DNA of 28,347 nt from JASHVB01 sp035486135 (GTDB taxonomy: Bacteria; Pseudomonadota; Alphaproteobacteria; Acetobacterales; Acetobacteraceae), in contig DATHNI010000089.1 in the NCBI GenBank assembly GCA_035486135.1, positions 1 through 28,347 on the forward strand, written 5' to 3'. This document shows, in pieces, positions 15,999 to 23,253 of the stretch. Every line of letters starts with the position of its first letter. Position 1 is the first letter of the stretch. The position numbers were made by a program, and so were the translations under genes. The notes below the pieces were generated by a model. It made no database searches and was not told the DNA's origin. It was given only the letters and a program-made list of their open reading frames with translations.

Positions 15999-17327
15999 AT
16001 GGACGCCCTGAACCTCCTCGCCGACCTGATCGCCCGCGCACGTGCCGCCGGCGCGGACGCCGCGGATGCGGTGCTGATCTCCGGCACCTCGCTCTCCGTC
16101 GCCCGCCGCCTGGGCGAGACAGAGCATGTCGAGCGCGCGGAAGGCCGCGACCTCGGCCTGCGCGTCTTCCTGGGCCGGCAGTCCGCCATCGTGTCGGCGT
16201 CCACCATAGACCCGGCCCGCTTCACCGAACTGGCCGAGCGCGCGGTCGCCATGGCCCGCGTGGTGCCGGAGGACCCCTACGCCGGCCTGGCCGACACCGC
16301 CGCGCCGCCGCGGGACATTGCCCTGGACCTGGAAGACCAAGGTGAGCCCGCCACGGAGGCGCTGGTCGCCCGCGCCGCCGCCGCCGAGGACGCGGCGCGT
16401 GCTGTGCATGGCGTCACCAACTCCGAGGGCGCCGAAGCGGGGTTCGGCCGCACCGAAGCGGTGCTGGTAACGTCCGCGGGGTTTGCCGGGCGGCAGGTGC
16501 GCACCAGCCACTCGGTGTCCGCCGCCGCGCTGGCCGGCAGCGGCACGGCGATGCAGCGGGACTACGACTCGCACAGCACCGTGCACCTGGCCGACCTGGA
16601 TGAGCCGTCGAAAATCGGCCACAGCGCGGGCGAGCGGGCAGTGGCGCGGCTCAACCCGAGCCGCCCGAAAACCGCCAGGCTGCCGGTGGTTTACGATCCC
16701 CGCGTTGCCGGCAGCTTGCTCGGCCACCTGGCGGGGGCGATCAACGGCGCCGGTGTGGCGCGCGGCACCAGCTTCCTGAAGGACAAGCTCGGCCAGCGCA
16801 TTTTCGCCTCCGGCATCGAGGTGCACGACGACCCGCTGCGCGTGCGCGGCCTGCGCTCCCGCCGGTTCGACGGCGAGGGCACCCCCACCGAGGCGCGCGA
16901 CCTGATCGCCGACGGGGTGCTGACAACCTGGCTGCTGGACAGCCGGTCCGCCCGGCAGCTCGGCATGGTCTCCACCGGGCATGCGGCTCGCGGCACCGGC
17001 GGGCCGCCGTCGCCCTCGCCGACCAACCTGTATCTCGACGCCGGCCCGCTGAGCCCGGCCGAGTTGATGGCCGACATCAAGCTGGGCCTGTATGTCAACG
17101 AGCTGATCGGGATGGGGGTGAACGGCGTCACCGGCGACTACAGCCGCGGCGCCGCCGGATTCATGATCCGCGACGGTGCGATCGCGGAGCCGGTCGCCGA
17201 GCTTACCATCGCCGGCAACCTGCTGGAGATGTTCGCGCATCTGACGCCGGCCGACGACCTGCGGTTCCGCCGCGGCACCGACTCGCCGACCGTGCGGGTC
17301 GACGGGATGACGATGGCGGGGGCCTGA
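15999..17327 (+). CDS. pmbA: TldE/PmbA family metallopeptidase subunit
   Basis: This 442-residue cytosolic protein is the non-metal-binding partner of the TldD/TldE protease. In E. coli that complex matures the peptide microcin B17 and degrades the CcdA antitoxin. Recognisable parts are the N-terminal RxxGADAADAVL segment, ERAEGRDLGLRVFLGRQSA, and VVYDPRVAGSLLGHLAGAINGAGVARGTSFLKDKLGQRIF. The C-terminal block is NLYLDAGPLSPAELMADIKLGLYVNELIGMGVNGVTGDYSRGAAGFMI. The HExxH zinc motif of TldD is absent, as expected for TldE. TldD is not in this window. I chose the ATG at 15999 because it gives the usual family N-terminus, with AGAAAG about 8 bases upstream. A 16-codon extension is possible but unlikely. 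Confidence 0.92.
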   Translation: MDALNLLADLIARARAAGADAADAVLISGTSLSVARRLGETEHVERAEGRDLGLRVFLGRQSAIVSASTIDPARFTELAERAVAMARVVPEDPYAGLADTAAPPRDIALDLEDQGEPATEALVARAAAAEDAARAVHGVTNSEGAEAGFGRTEAVLVTSAGFAGRQVRTSHSVSAAALAGSGTAMQRDYDSHSTVHLADLDEPSKIGHSAGERAVARLNPSRPKTARLPVVYDPRVAGSLLGHLAGAINGAGVARGTSFLKDKLGQRIFASGIEVHDDPLRVRGLRSRRFDGEGTPTEARDLIADGVLTTWLLDSRSARQLGMVSTGHAARGTGGPPSPSPTNLYLDAGPLSPAELMADIKLGLYVNELIGMGVNGVTGDYSRGAAGFMIRDGAIAEPVAELTIAGNLLEMFAHLTPADDLRFRRGTDSPTVRVDGMTMAGA

Positions 17328-17335
17328 CAGGCAGC

Positions 17336-17354
17336 GCCCGGCATCCTGCCGGGC
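17336..17354 (+). terminator. Hairpin after pmbA
   Basis: GCCCGGC-ATCCT-GCCGGGC forms a perfect 7-base-pair stem 8 bases after the PmbA stop codon. No T-run follows, so it is terminator-like only by position and strength. Confidence 0.4.
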
Positions 17355-17419
17355 ACCCCCTGTCCGTGGCGGCTTGTCACGCCCATATTACGCCGGCGTT
17401 TACAACTCAGTGAGTTCCC

Positions 17420-18349
17420 ATGCGTCGCACGTCCATCCTGATCGCCACCGTCATTGCTCTGGCGCTGGCGCTCTCACCCGGCCTCGCCGAGGCGAGGCTG
17501 GGCAGCGGCGGTTCCTTCGGCAGCCGCGGCGGCATGACCTGGTCGGCGCCGCCGTCCACGGCGACGGCGCCCAACTCCGGCCAGTCGTTTCAGCGCAGCA
17601 TGACGCCGAACTATCCCTCGCCGGGCTACAGCACCGGCCCAGGATATGGCTATCGCTCGGGGTCTCCGTTCATGTCCGGCCTGATGGGTGGATTGATCGG
17701 CGCGGGTATCGGCGGGCTGCTGTTCGGCCACGGCTTCTGGCACGGCGGGCTGGGGTTCTTCGGGTTCTTCGGCTTCCTGCTGCAGATTTTCCTGGTCGTG
17801 TGGCTGGTGCGCTTCCTGCTGCGGCTGTTCCGCGGCCAGTCGCCCGCGTTCGCCGGCGGCCCGTCGATGTTCGCCCGCAACGGCGGCCCGCCCGGTGTCG
17901 GTGCCATGCCGATGAGCAGCGGTGGCGGCCGCGGGGCGCAGCCGCTCGCCATCGGGCCCGGCGACTACCAGGCCTTCGAGCAATTGCTCCAGGCCAACCA
18001 GGCGGCGTGGACCGCGCATGACGTGAACGCCCTGCGCGCCATGGTGACGCCGGAGATGCTGAGCTACTTCGGCGAGCAATTGGCGGAACAGGAAAGCCGC
18101 GGCGTGCGCAACGAAGTGCGCAACGTGCGTCTGCTGCAAGGCGACCTGGCGCAGGCCTGGACCGAGGGTAACCGCGACTACGCGACCGTCGCGATGCGCT
18201 TCTCCATGACCGATGTGACACGTGACATCGCCGGACGGGTGGTGGACGGCAGCCCGACAGAGCATGTCACCGCGACCGAGCTGTGGACCTTCCTGCGCGC
18301 TCACGGTGGCGGTCATTGGATCCTGTCGGCGATCCAGCAGGCAAGATAG
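17420..18349 (+). CDS. Tim44-domain membrane-anchored protein
   Basis: This 309-residue protein starts with a signal peptide (residues 1-25, ILIATVIALALALSPGLAEA). A Gly/Ser/Pro-rich stretch follows, then a Gly-rich hydrophobic segment (SGLMGGLIGAGIGGLLFG) and one strong membrane helix at about 111-135 (FGFLLQIFLVVWLVRFLLRL). Residues of about 178-306 form a Tim44-like domain (DYQAFEQLLQANQAAWTAHDVNALRAMVTPEM), an NTF2-like alpha/beta fold shared with mitochondrial Tim44. Bacterial members of this layout are common but have no settled role; they may bind membranes or partners of membrane assembly. It sits 92 bases after PmbA and is followed by a palindromic repeat, so it is probably monocistronic. 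Confidence 0.87.
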   Translation: MRRTSILIATVIALALALSPGLAEARLGSGGSFGSRGGMTWSAPPSTATAPNSGQSFQRSMTPNYPSPGYSTGPGYGYRSGSPFMSGLMGGLIGAGIGGLLFGHGFWHGGLGFFGFFGFLLQIFLVVWLVRFLLRLFRGQSPAFAGGPSMFARNGGPPGVGAMPMSSGGGRGAQPLAIGPGDYQAFEQLLQANQAAWTAHDVNALRAMVTPEMLSYFGEQLAEQESRGVRNEVRNVRLLQGDLAQAWTEGNRDYATVAMRFSMTDVTRDIAGRVVDGSPTEHVTATELWTFLRAHGGGHWILSAIQQAR

Positions 18350-18360
18350 GTTGCAAAGAT

Positions 18361-18512
18361 ACCTCTCCCGCGGAAGCGGGAGAGGTCGATGGTGCGAAGC
18401 ACCGAGGGTGAGGGTGATCGGGCCGGCACGCAGCAGATAGAGCGTGGTGACCCGATCACCCTCACCCTCGCCGCTGGCGCGTCTCGACCTCTCCCGCTCT
18501 CGCGGGAGAGGT
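18361..18512. repeat. Large palindromic repeat with 62-base arms
   Basis: The arms at 18361-18422 and 18451-18512 are inverted copies. Each arm ends in its own hairpin (ctctcccgc...gcgggagag) and contains gagggtgagggtgatcggg or its complement. A shorter relative lies at 23201-23243. The right end stops two bases before an alternative ATG of the next gene. Confidence 0.85.
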
Positions 18513-18531
18513 TATGTTACGGAGGACCTCG

Positions 18532-20343
18532 ATGACCGCGATCGACCCCATTTCCTACTCCGATGCGAAGATCCGCCGCATCCTGGCAACGGTGCGCACC
18601 ATCGCCATGGTCGGCGCCTCCACCAATTGGAACCGGCCCAGCTACTTCGTGATGAAGTACCTGCAGGGCAAAGGCTACCGCGTCATCCCGGTGAACCCCT
18701 CCGCCGCCGGCCAGGAACTGCAGGGGGAGCGCGTCTATGCCTCGCTGCGCGACATCCCCGAGCAAATCGACATGGTGGACATCTTCCGCGCCTCCGACGC
18801 GGTGCCGCCGATCGTCGAGGACGCCATCGCGATCGGCGCCAAGGTGGTGTGGATGCAGCTCGGTGTCCGCAACGACGCGGCGGCTGAACGCGCCGAGGCC
18901 GCCGGGCTGGAAGTCATTATGAACCGCTGTCCGAAGATCGAATTCGGCCGGTTGTGCGGCGAGTTGTCGTGGAGCGGCGTGAACTCCGGCATCATCCGCA
19001 ACCGCGCGGCGGAGCCCCCCACCGAGCGCCGCGCCAAGCCTCGGCCGATGCCGGCGCACAACGTCTCCTACGGTTTCGAAACGCGCGCGATCCATGCCGG
19101 CGCGGCGCCCGATCCCACCACGGGCGCGCGCAGCACGCCGATCTACCAGACCACAGCTTACGTGTTCGACGACGTGGATCACGCGGCGTCGCTCTTCAAC
19201 CTGCACAATTTCGGCTACATCTACACGCGCCTGACCAACCCCACCGTCGCGGTGCTGGAGGAACGCGTCGCCAATTTGGAAGGCGGCCGCGCCGCAGTCG
19301 CCGCCGCATCCGGCCACGCCGCGCAATTCCTGGTGTTCGCGACGATGATGGAGCAGGGCGACGAGTTCGTGGCGTCGCGGAATTTGTACGGAGGGTCACT
19401 GACGCAGTTCGGCTTGTCGTTCAAGAAGCTCGGCTGGACCTGCCATTTTGTCGATCCGACCGATCCGGAGAATTTCCGCCGCGCGCTGACGCCTCGGTGC
19501 AAGGCGATCTTCGTCGAGAGCCTGGCCAATCCGGGCGGCGTCATCGTCGATCTGGAGCCGGTGGCGAAGATCGCGCATGACGCGGGCATTCCGCTGATTG
19601 TCGATAACACGCTCGCCACGCCGTACCTTTGCCGGCCGTTCGAATATGGGGCCGACCTGATCACCCATTCCACGACGAAGTTCCTCGGCGGGCATGGCAA
19701 CTCGCTGGGTGGCATCGTGGTGGAGAGCGGCAAATTCGATTGGGCGGCGAGCGGAAAATTCCCGGCGCTGACCGAGCCGGAGCCGGCCTATCACGGGCTG
19801 CGGTTCTACGAGAATTTCGGCGACTTCGCGTTTACTACCAAAGCGCGCGCAGTGGCGTTGCGTGATTTCGGGCCGACGCTGGCACCGATGAATGCGTTCC
19901 TGACTATCACCGGCATCGAGACGCTGCACGTGCGGATGGAACGGCACTGCGCCAATGCGCAGAAGGTCGCGGAGTTCCTGGCGTCGCATCCTCGCGTGGC
20001 GTGGGTTTCCTATGCCGGATTGGAGTCCAGTCCGTACTATGCGCTGGCACGGAAGTATGTGCCGAAGGGTGCGGGCTCGGTGTTCACCTTCGGGGTGAAG
20101 GGTGGCTACGAGGCGGGGATCAAGCTTGTGGAAAGCGTGCAGTTGTTCTCGCACCTGGCGAATATCGGCGATACGCGCAGCCTGATCCTGCACCCGGCGT
20201 CCACCACGCATCGGCAGCTGTCGGATGAGCAACGGCTGGCAGCAGGGGCGGGACCGGACGTGATCCGGCTGTCGATCGGTTTGGAGACGGCAGAAGATTT
20301 GATTGCCGATCTGGATCAGGCGCTGGCGGAGGATGTGGGGTAG
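18532..20343 (+). CDS. Fusion: CoA-binding (Rossmann) domain + O-acetylhomoserine sulfhydrylase
   Basis: This is a 603-residue single frame with two families. Residues 1-157 match stand-alone CoA-binding proteins (YccU type): MVGASTNWNRPSYFVMKYL, then VIPVNP and NRCPKIEFGRL. Residues of about 173-603 are a complete PLP-dependent O-acetylhomoserine sulfhydrylase (MetY-like, Cys/Met metabolism family), which makes homocysteine from O-acetylhomoserine and sulfide. Its blocks are YGFETRAIHAGAAPDPTTGA, YTRLTNPTVAVLEERVANLEGG and the PLP lysine Lys383 in HSTTKFLGGHG. A linker of about 16-20 residues, rich in Arg and Pro, joins them. The start at 18532 has GGAGG at 18521-18525; the ATG at 18514 is an alternative next to the repeat. 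No Shine-Dalgarno precedes the internal Met173, so a fused product is expected. No SAM riboswitch is apparent upstream. Confidence 0.88.
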   Translation: MTAIDPISYSDAKIRRILATVRTIAMVGASTNWNRPSYFVMKYLQGKGYRVIPVNPSAAGQELQGERVYASLRDIPEQIDMVDIFRASDAVPPIVEDAIAIGAKVVWMQLGVRNDAAAERAEAAGLEVIMNRCPKIEFGRLCGELSWSGVNSGIIRNRAAEPPTERRAKPRPMPAHNVSYGFETRAIHAGAAPDPTTGARSTPIYQTTAYVFDDVDHAASLFNLHNFGYIYTRLTNPTVAVLEERVANLEGGRAAVAAASGHAAQFLVFATMMEQGDEFVASRNLYGGSLTQFGLSFKKLGWTCHFVDPTDPENFRRALTPRCKAIFVESLANPGGVIVDLEPVAKIAHDAGIPLIVDNTLATPYLCRPFEYGADLITHSTTKFLGGHGNSLGGIVVESGKFDWAASGKFPALTEPEPAYHGLRFYENFGDFAFTTKARAVALRDFGPTLAPMNAFLTITGIETLHVRMERHCANAQKVAEFLASHPRVAWVSYAGLESSPYYALARKYVPKGAGSVFTFGVKGGYEAGIKLVESVQLFSHLANIGDTRSLILHPASTTHRQLSDEQRLAAGAGPDVIRLSIGLETAEDLIADLDQALAEDVG

Positions 20344-20910
20344 TTGGATTTTGGAAATGCAGCGACGTGGCAATATTCAGCGTGGGATGAGGAGAGTTCG
20401 CATATTTCCATAGGAATTATCCCAGGGCATTCGCATTTGAAAAGCTCAGGCACTGGTTTGATGGTATGCCGCTGGTCCGTCTGGACTCGGGCAGCGAAAA
20501 AATCAAGCAAGCAAGCGCTTAACACTGATTTCGCCGAGAAGAAGATTAAGCCACGGATTTGCACAGAGAATATTAAAATATTCCGAGAATGCATGCACGA
20601 TGGTGCCCATGTTACGTGGCCTCTCCTCCGTGTAAATCCGTGGCCTAATCTTCTTCTCCGTGAAATCCGTGTTAAACGCTTGCTTGCTTTGCTGCACTGG
20701 CCCACGGTCCTCGGCGAGTCCTGTTGTATTCTCGCGTGATGCGACTGCCCAAATGCGATTGCCCTGAGAATTATCGCCACAGCGCTTGCGTTGCTATGCA
20801 AGCGTTTGACACTGTCGCACGACTGAGAAGCGATGGATGTAACTTTCACCCTGGGCCAGGAGACTTTGCGCTCAGCAGGCCATCAAAGCCGGATTTAGAG
20901 AGACCAACAT
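20344..20910. other. Intergenic region dominated by a composite palindrome, 567 bases
   Basis: After the fusion gene's stop, the region is lower in GC than its surroundings and is mostly occupied by the nested inverted repeats at 20415-20774. Short frames on both strands here are simply the two arms of the palindrome. I see no gene in it. Confidence 0.7.
20415..20774. repeat. Composite nested inverted repeat
   Basis: The inner arms, 20505-20568 and 20626-20689, are 64 bases each with about seven differences, and contain gagaagaagattaagccacg and its complement. The outer arms, 20415-20438 and 20751-20774, share aaatgcga-tgccctg. The centre has the small hairpin GAATAT-TAAA-ATATTC. The wording of the inner arm (accacggattt...ttcacggag) is typical of dispersed bacterial repeats. 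Confidence 0.8.
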
Positions 20911-21703
20911 CTACGCCCCTGTGAGAACAGCGTTCGGCATTGGTGGTGCGTAGAGCAGACCAGAAGGAAGAGCTACAGGTGCAACGCTGGGCGCAAACTG
21001 GATCCAAAGATCCGGAGGAACAACGAAGCCCCCGCGCTCTTGGATCGCGTCGATGGTCAGCAAGGCGAGCGGCGGATAGCCCTGATGCGCTTCTTGAGCA
21101 CGGGTTGGGCTCGGACGGCGCCAGCATCCTGCCGCTTCCTCGCCAATGACGCCACAGGCCAGGGGAGCGCGGTGGTGGATATGATCGGCCATGCCGGAAA
21201 AAGCGCGACAGAGTGTTGAGAGCCATGGCTGTGTCGCGATGGACCAAGCAAGATCCATTCACCGGCCAGCGTGACTGAAGCGCATAGACTGGGATGCCAA
21301 TGGTCAGCCAGTCTGAAGGCTCCTGAGTCTGAACACCAAACTGAATCTTCGCGGAGCGCTGCTCTGCGGAGGCCCTCTGTTCGCGAATTAAGTAGACGAC
21401 GAGTGGAAGTGGTGGAGTAGCTTCTTCAAGACGGAGAGTCCCGAAGCGCCATAGCTCGGTGTCGCGGAGCTCGGTGATGGCGCCCTTTCGTCCACTCGCA
21501 CCGATTGTGTCTGCGTCGGCCCAGGGCCCGTCTATGTTCGGATACGACCAAAGCTGGGAGATCGCCGCCAAAGCTTGCTGGTCATTGCCAGCGCGGCCCA
21601 ATTCAAGCGAGAGATTAAATTCCGGCCCGCCAAACAACGACTTCGGGTCGTCCCGTACCTGGCAAATTTGTTCGTTGGGTTCGGCTCGACCATGGGTATT
21701 CAT
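20911..21703 (-). pseudogene. Unrecognised gene with an apparent frameshift
   Basis: A minus-strand frame starts at 21703 (MNTHGRAEPNEQICQVRDD) and reads as plausible protein for about 146 residues, including FGGPEFNLSLELGRAGNDQQ and TELWRFGTLRLEEATPPLPL, then DWLTIGIPVYALQSRWP. Near 21262-21270 the sensible sequence moves to another frame (MDLAWSIATQPWLSTLCRAF onward) and continues with PLACGVIGEEAAGCW and TIDAIQERGGFVVPPDLWIQFAPS to a stop at 20911. Beyond the shift, the original frame turns into Arg/Ser-rich sequence of the kind produced by out-of-frame reading. Joined, the product would be about 260 residues. I recognise no family. The region has lower GC and different codon use from its neighbours, suggesting acquired DNA. 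It lies 51 bases after the MFS exporter stop on the same strand. A sequencing error or two overlapping genes are alternatives. Confidence 0.5.
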
Positions 21704-21754
21704 CCTTCGGACTCGAGCTTGCGGCCAGCTTGGCCGGCGTCACGCCTCGTTCAG

Positions 21755-22978
21755 TCAGCGGTTCGCTGCCTCGTCGTCGAAATCCGCGGCCACGCGCCGG
21801 CTGACAATCCAGTTGTACGCAGCCCCACCGAAGATCACCACGGTGGTCGCCAGGAACACCGCGCGCATCCCCAGATGGCCGCCGACGAAGCCGCCGATCA
21901 CCGGCCCAACCACCTGCCCCGTATATTGCGCCGACGTGCCGTAGCCCAGGATGGTGCCCGCCGCGCCGTCCGGCACGTTATGGCGGATCGTCGCGTTGAT
22001 CGACGGCAGCAGCCCCGCCAACGACATGCCCATCAGGAAGCGCAGCGCCACAAGCTGCCAGGCGTTGGTCACAAACGCCTGCGGGATCAGCAGCACACCG
22101 GTCACCGCGAGGCACAGCACGATCACCTTCCAGGCGCCGATCCGGTCGGCAAGCCGTCCCAACCGAGGCGCCGCTAGGATGCTGCCCAGCGCCGACCCTG
22201 CCATCACCACGCCGGAGATCAGTACGACGTTGCCGCCATGGATCAGCGTGGCGACATAGACCGTGATGATCGGCTCGATCGACATGTTGGCCAGCATCAG
22301 CAGCATCGCGGTGACCAGCATGGCGATGACCGGACGGTGGTCGGGGATCATCGACCAGGCGCTGCGGCCGGCGGGGCGCTTGCGGCCTCCGCTGCGCGGG
22401 TTGTCCTCGCGGATGAAGATGCAGGTGGCGAGGAACGCCAGGAAGATAACCCCGCCGGCGAGGAAGAACGTGCCGCGCAGGCCGATCAGTCCCGGCAGCA
22501 CGCCGCCGATCAGCGGACCGAGCAGTGTTCCCGCCAGCACACCGGTGGACAGCGTGCCAAGCGCCCAGCCGGAATGGCTCCGCGGCGTTTGCGTCGCCAC
22601 CAGGACAACCGCCCCCGACGCGTAGCCGCCCAGCACGCCCGCCAGCAATCGCCAGAACACAAGCTGCCAGACGTTCTGCGCCGTGCCGATCATCGACATG
22701 CAGATCGCCATCGCCAGGCTGGCGCGCATCAGGATCAACTTGCGGCCATACAGGTCGGCGAACTTGCCCCAGGCCGGCGCGAGCAATCCGGCGCCCAGGA
22801 AGCTGACCCCGTAGGCGATGCCGGACCATTGCACCACGGCAGCGGGCGTCTTCACCCCCAACTCCGCCACGTAGATCGGCAGGAACGGCAGCAGCAGCGT
22901 CATCGCCGTGATGTTGGTGAAGGAGCCGAACAGACAGACGTACAGGTTGCGGCGCCAGTAGGGCGAGTCCTCCGGCAT
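21755..22978 (-). CDS. MFS efflux transporter (TetA/multidrug-resistance type)
   Basis: This 407-residue inner-membrane drug:H+ antiporter-like protein has about 12 hydrophobic segments. Motif A between TM2 and TM3 is present as GKFADLYGRKLILM, and motif C in TM5 as GTLLGPLIGGVLPGLIG, which marks exporters. RLGRLADRIGAWKVIVL repeats motif A in the second half. The N-terminal RRNLYVCLFGSFTNITAMTLLLPFLPIYVAELG matches the MdtG/TetA-like group. The start is uncertain. I used the ATG at 22978, the nearest to family length, though no good Shine-Dalgarno precedes it. Upstream in-frame ATGs fall in a 30-base tandem repeat (22985-23044), which would add copies of MRCSR-FGA. The substrate is unknown. 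Confidence 0.88.
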   Translation of the reverse strand: MPEDSPYWRRNLYVCLFGSFTNITAMTLLLPFLPIYVAELGVKTPAAVVQWSGIAYGVSFLGAGLLAPAWGKFADLYGRKLILMRASLAMAICMSMIGTAQNVWQLVFWRLLAGVLGGYASGAVVLVATQTPRSHSGWALGTLSTGVLAGTLLGPLIGGVLPGLIGLRGTFFLAGGVIFLAFLATCIFIREDNPRSGGRKRPAGRSAWSMIPDHRPVIAMLVTAMLLMLANMSIEPIITVYVATLIHGGNVVLISGVVMAGSALGSILAAPRLGRLADRIGAWKVIVLCLAVTGVLLIPQAFVTNAWQLVALRFLMGMSLAGLLPSINATIRHNVPDGAAGTILGYGTSAQYTGQVVGPVIGGFVGGHLGMRAVFLATTVVIFGGAAYNWIVSRRVAADFDDEAANR

Positions 22979-22984
22979 CAGCGG

Positions 22985-23044
22985 CGCGCCGAACCGGCGG
23001 GAACACCGCATGATCGCGCCGAACCAGCGGGAACACCGCATGAT
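22985..23044. repeat. Tandem repeat, two 30-base units, at the MFS exporter start
   Basis: Units 22985-23014 and 23015-23044 differ at one base. Each includes cgggaacaccgcatgat, which on the minus strand supplies an in-frame ATG. The repeat sits just upstream of the likely start of the exporter. Confidence 0.8.
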
Positions 23045-23200
23045 GTGGATGCGGGAGCAAAGCAATGCAGCTTTACGATCGTTCTGCGCATGGTCGTCCC
23101 TAGTTTTCGCGTCAGCGACCCTGCCACGTCCCGCCAGTGCAAGCACCCCCACTGGAGCGGCAGCCGCTATGCAAGACGGAAGGAGACGGCAGCTTGCCGA

Positions 23201-23243
23201 CCCGATCGCCCTCACCCTACCCTCTCCCGTGTAGCGGGAGAGG
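23201..23243. repeat. Half-copy of the palindromic repeat seen at 18361-18512
   Basis: cccgatcgccctcaccct then ctctcccgtgtagcgggaga correspond to the right arm of the larger repeat with the middle deleted. Its last bases, GGGAGAGG, lie about 10 bases before the TTG start of the M81 gene and appear to act as its ribosome binding site. Confidence 0.75.
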
Positions 23244-23253
23244 ACGACCCGAC

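Noticed and set aside
15867..17240. Minus-strand ORF of 457 codons opposite PmbA
   Set aside because: Its composition is repetitive (Gly/Ala/Arg/His-rich) with no family motif, and the plus strand encodes a complete PmbA.
18350..18531. Possible SAM riboswitch before the sulfhydrylase fusion
   Set aside because: The whole leader is occupied by the palindromic repeat, and I could not find a SAM-II-like core.
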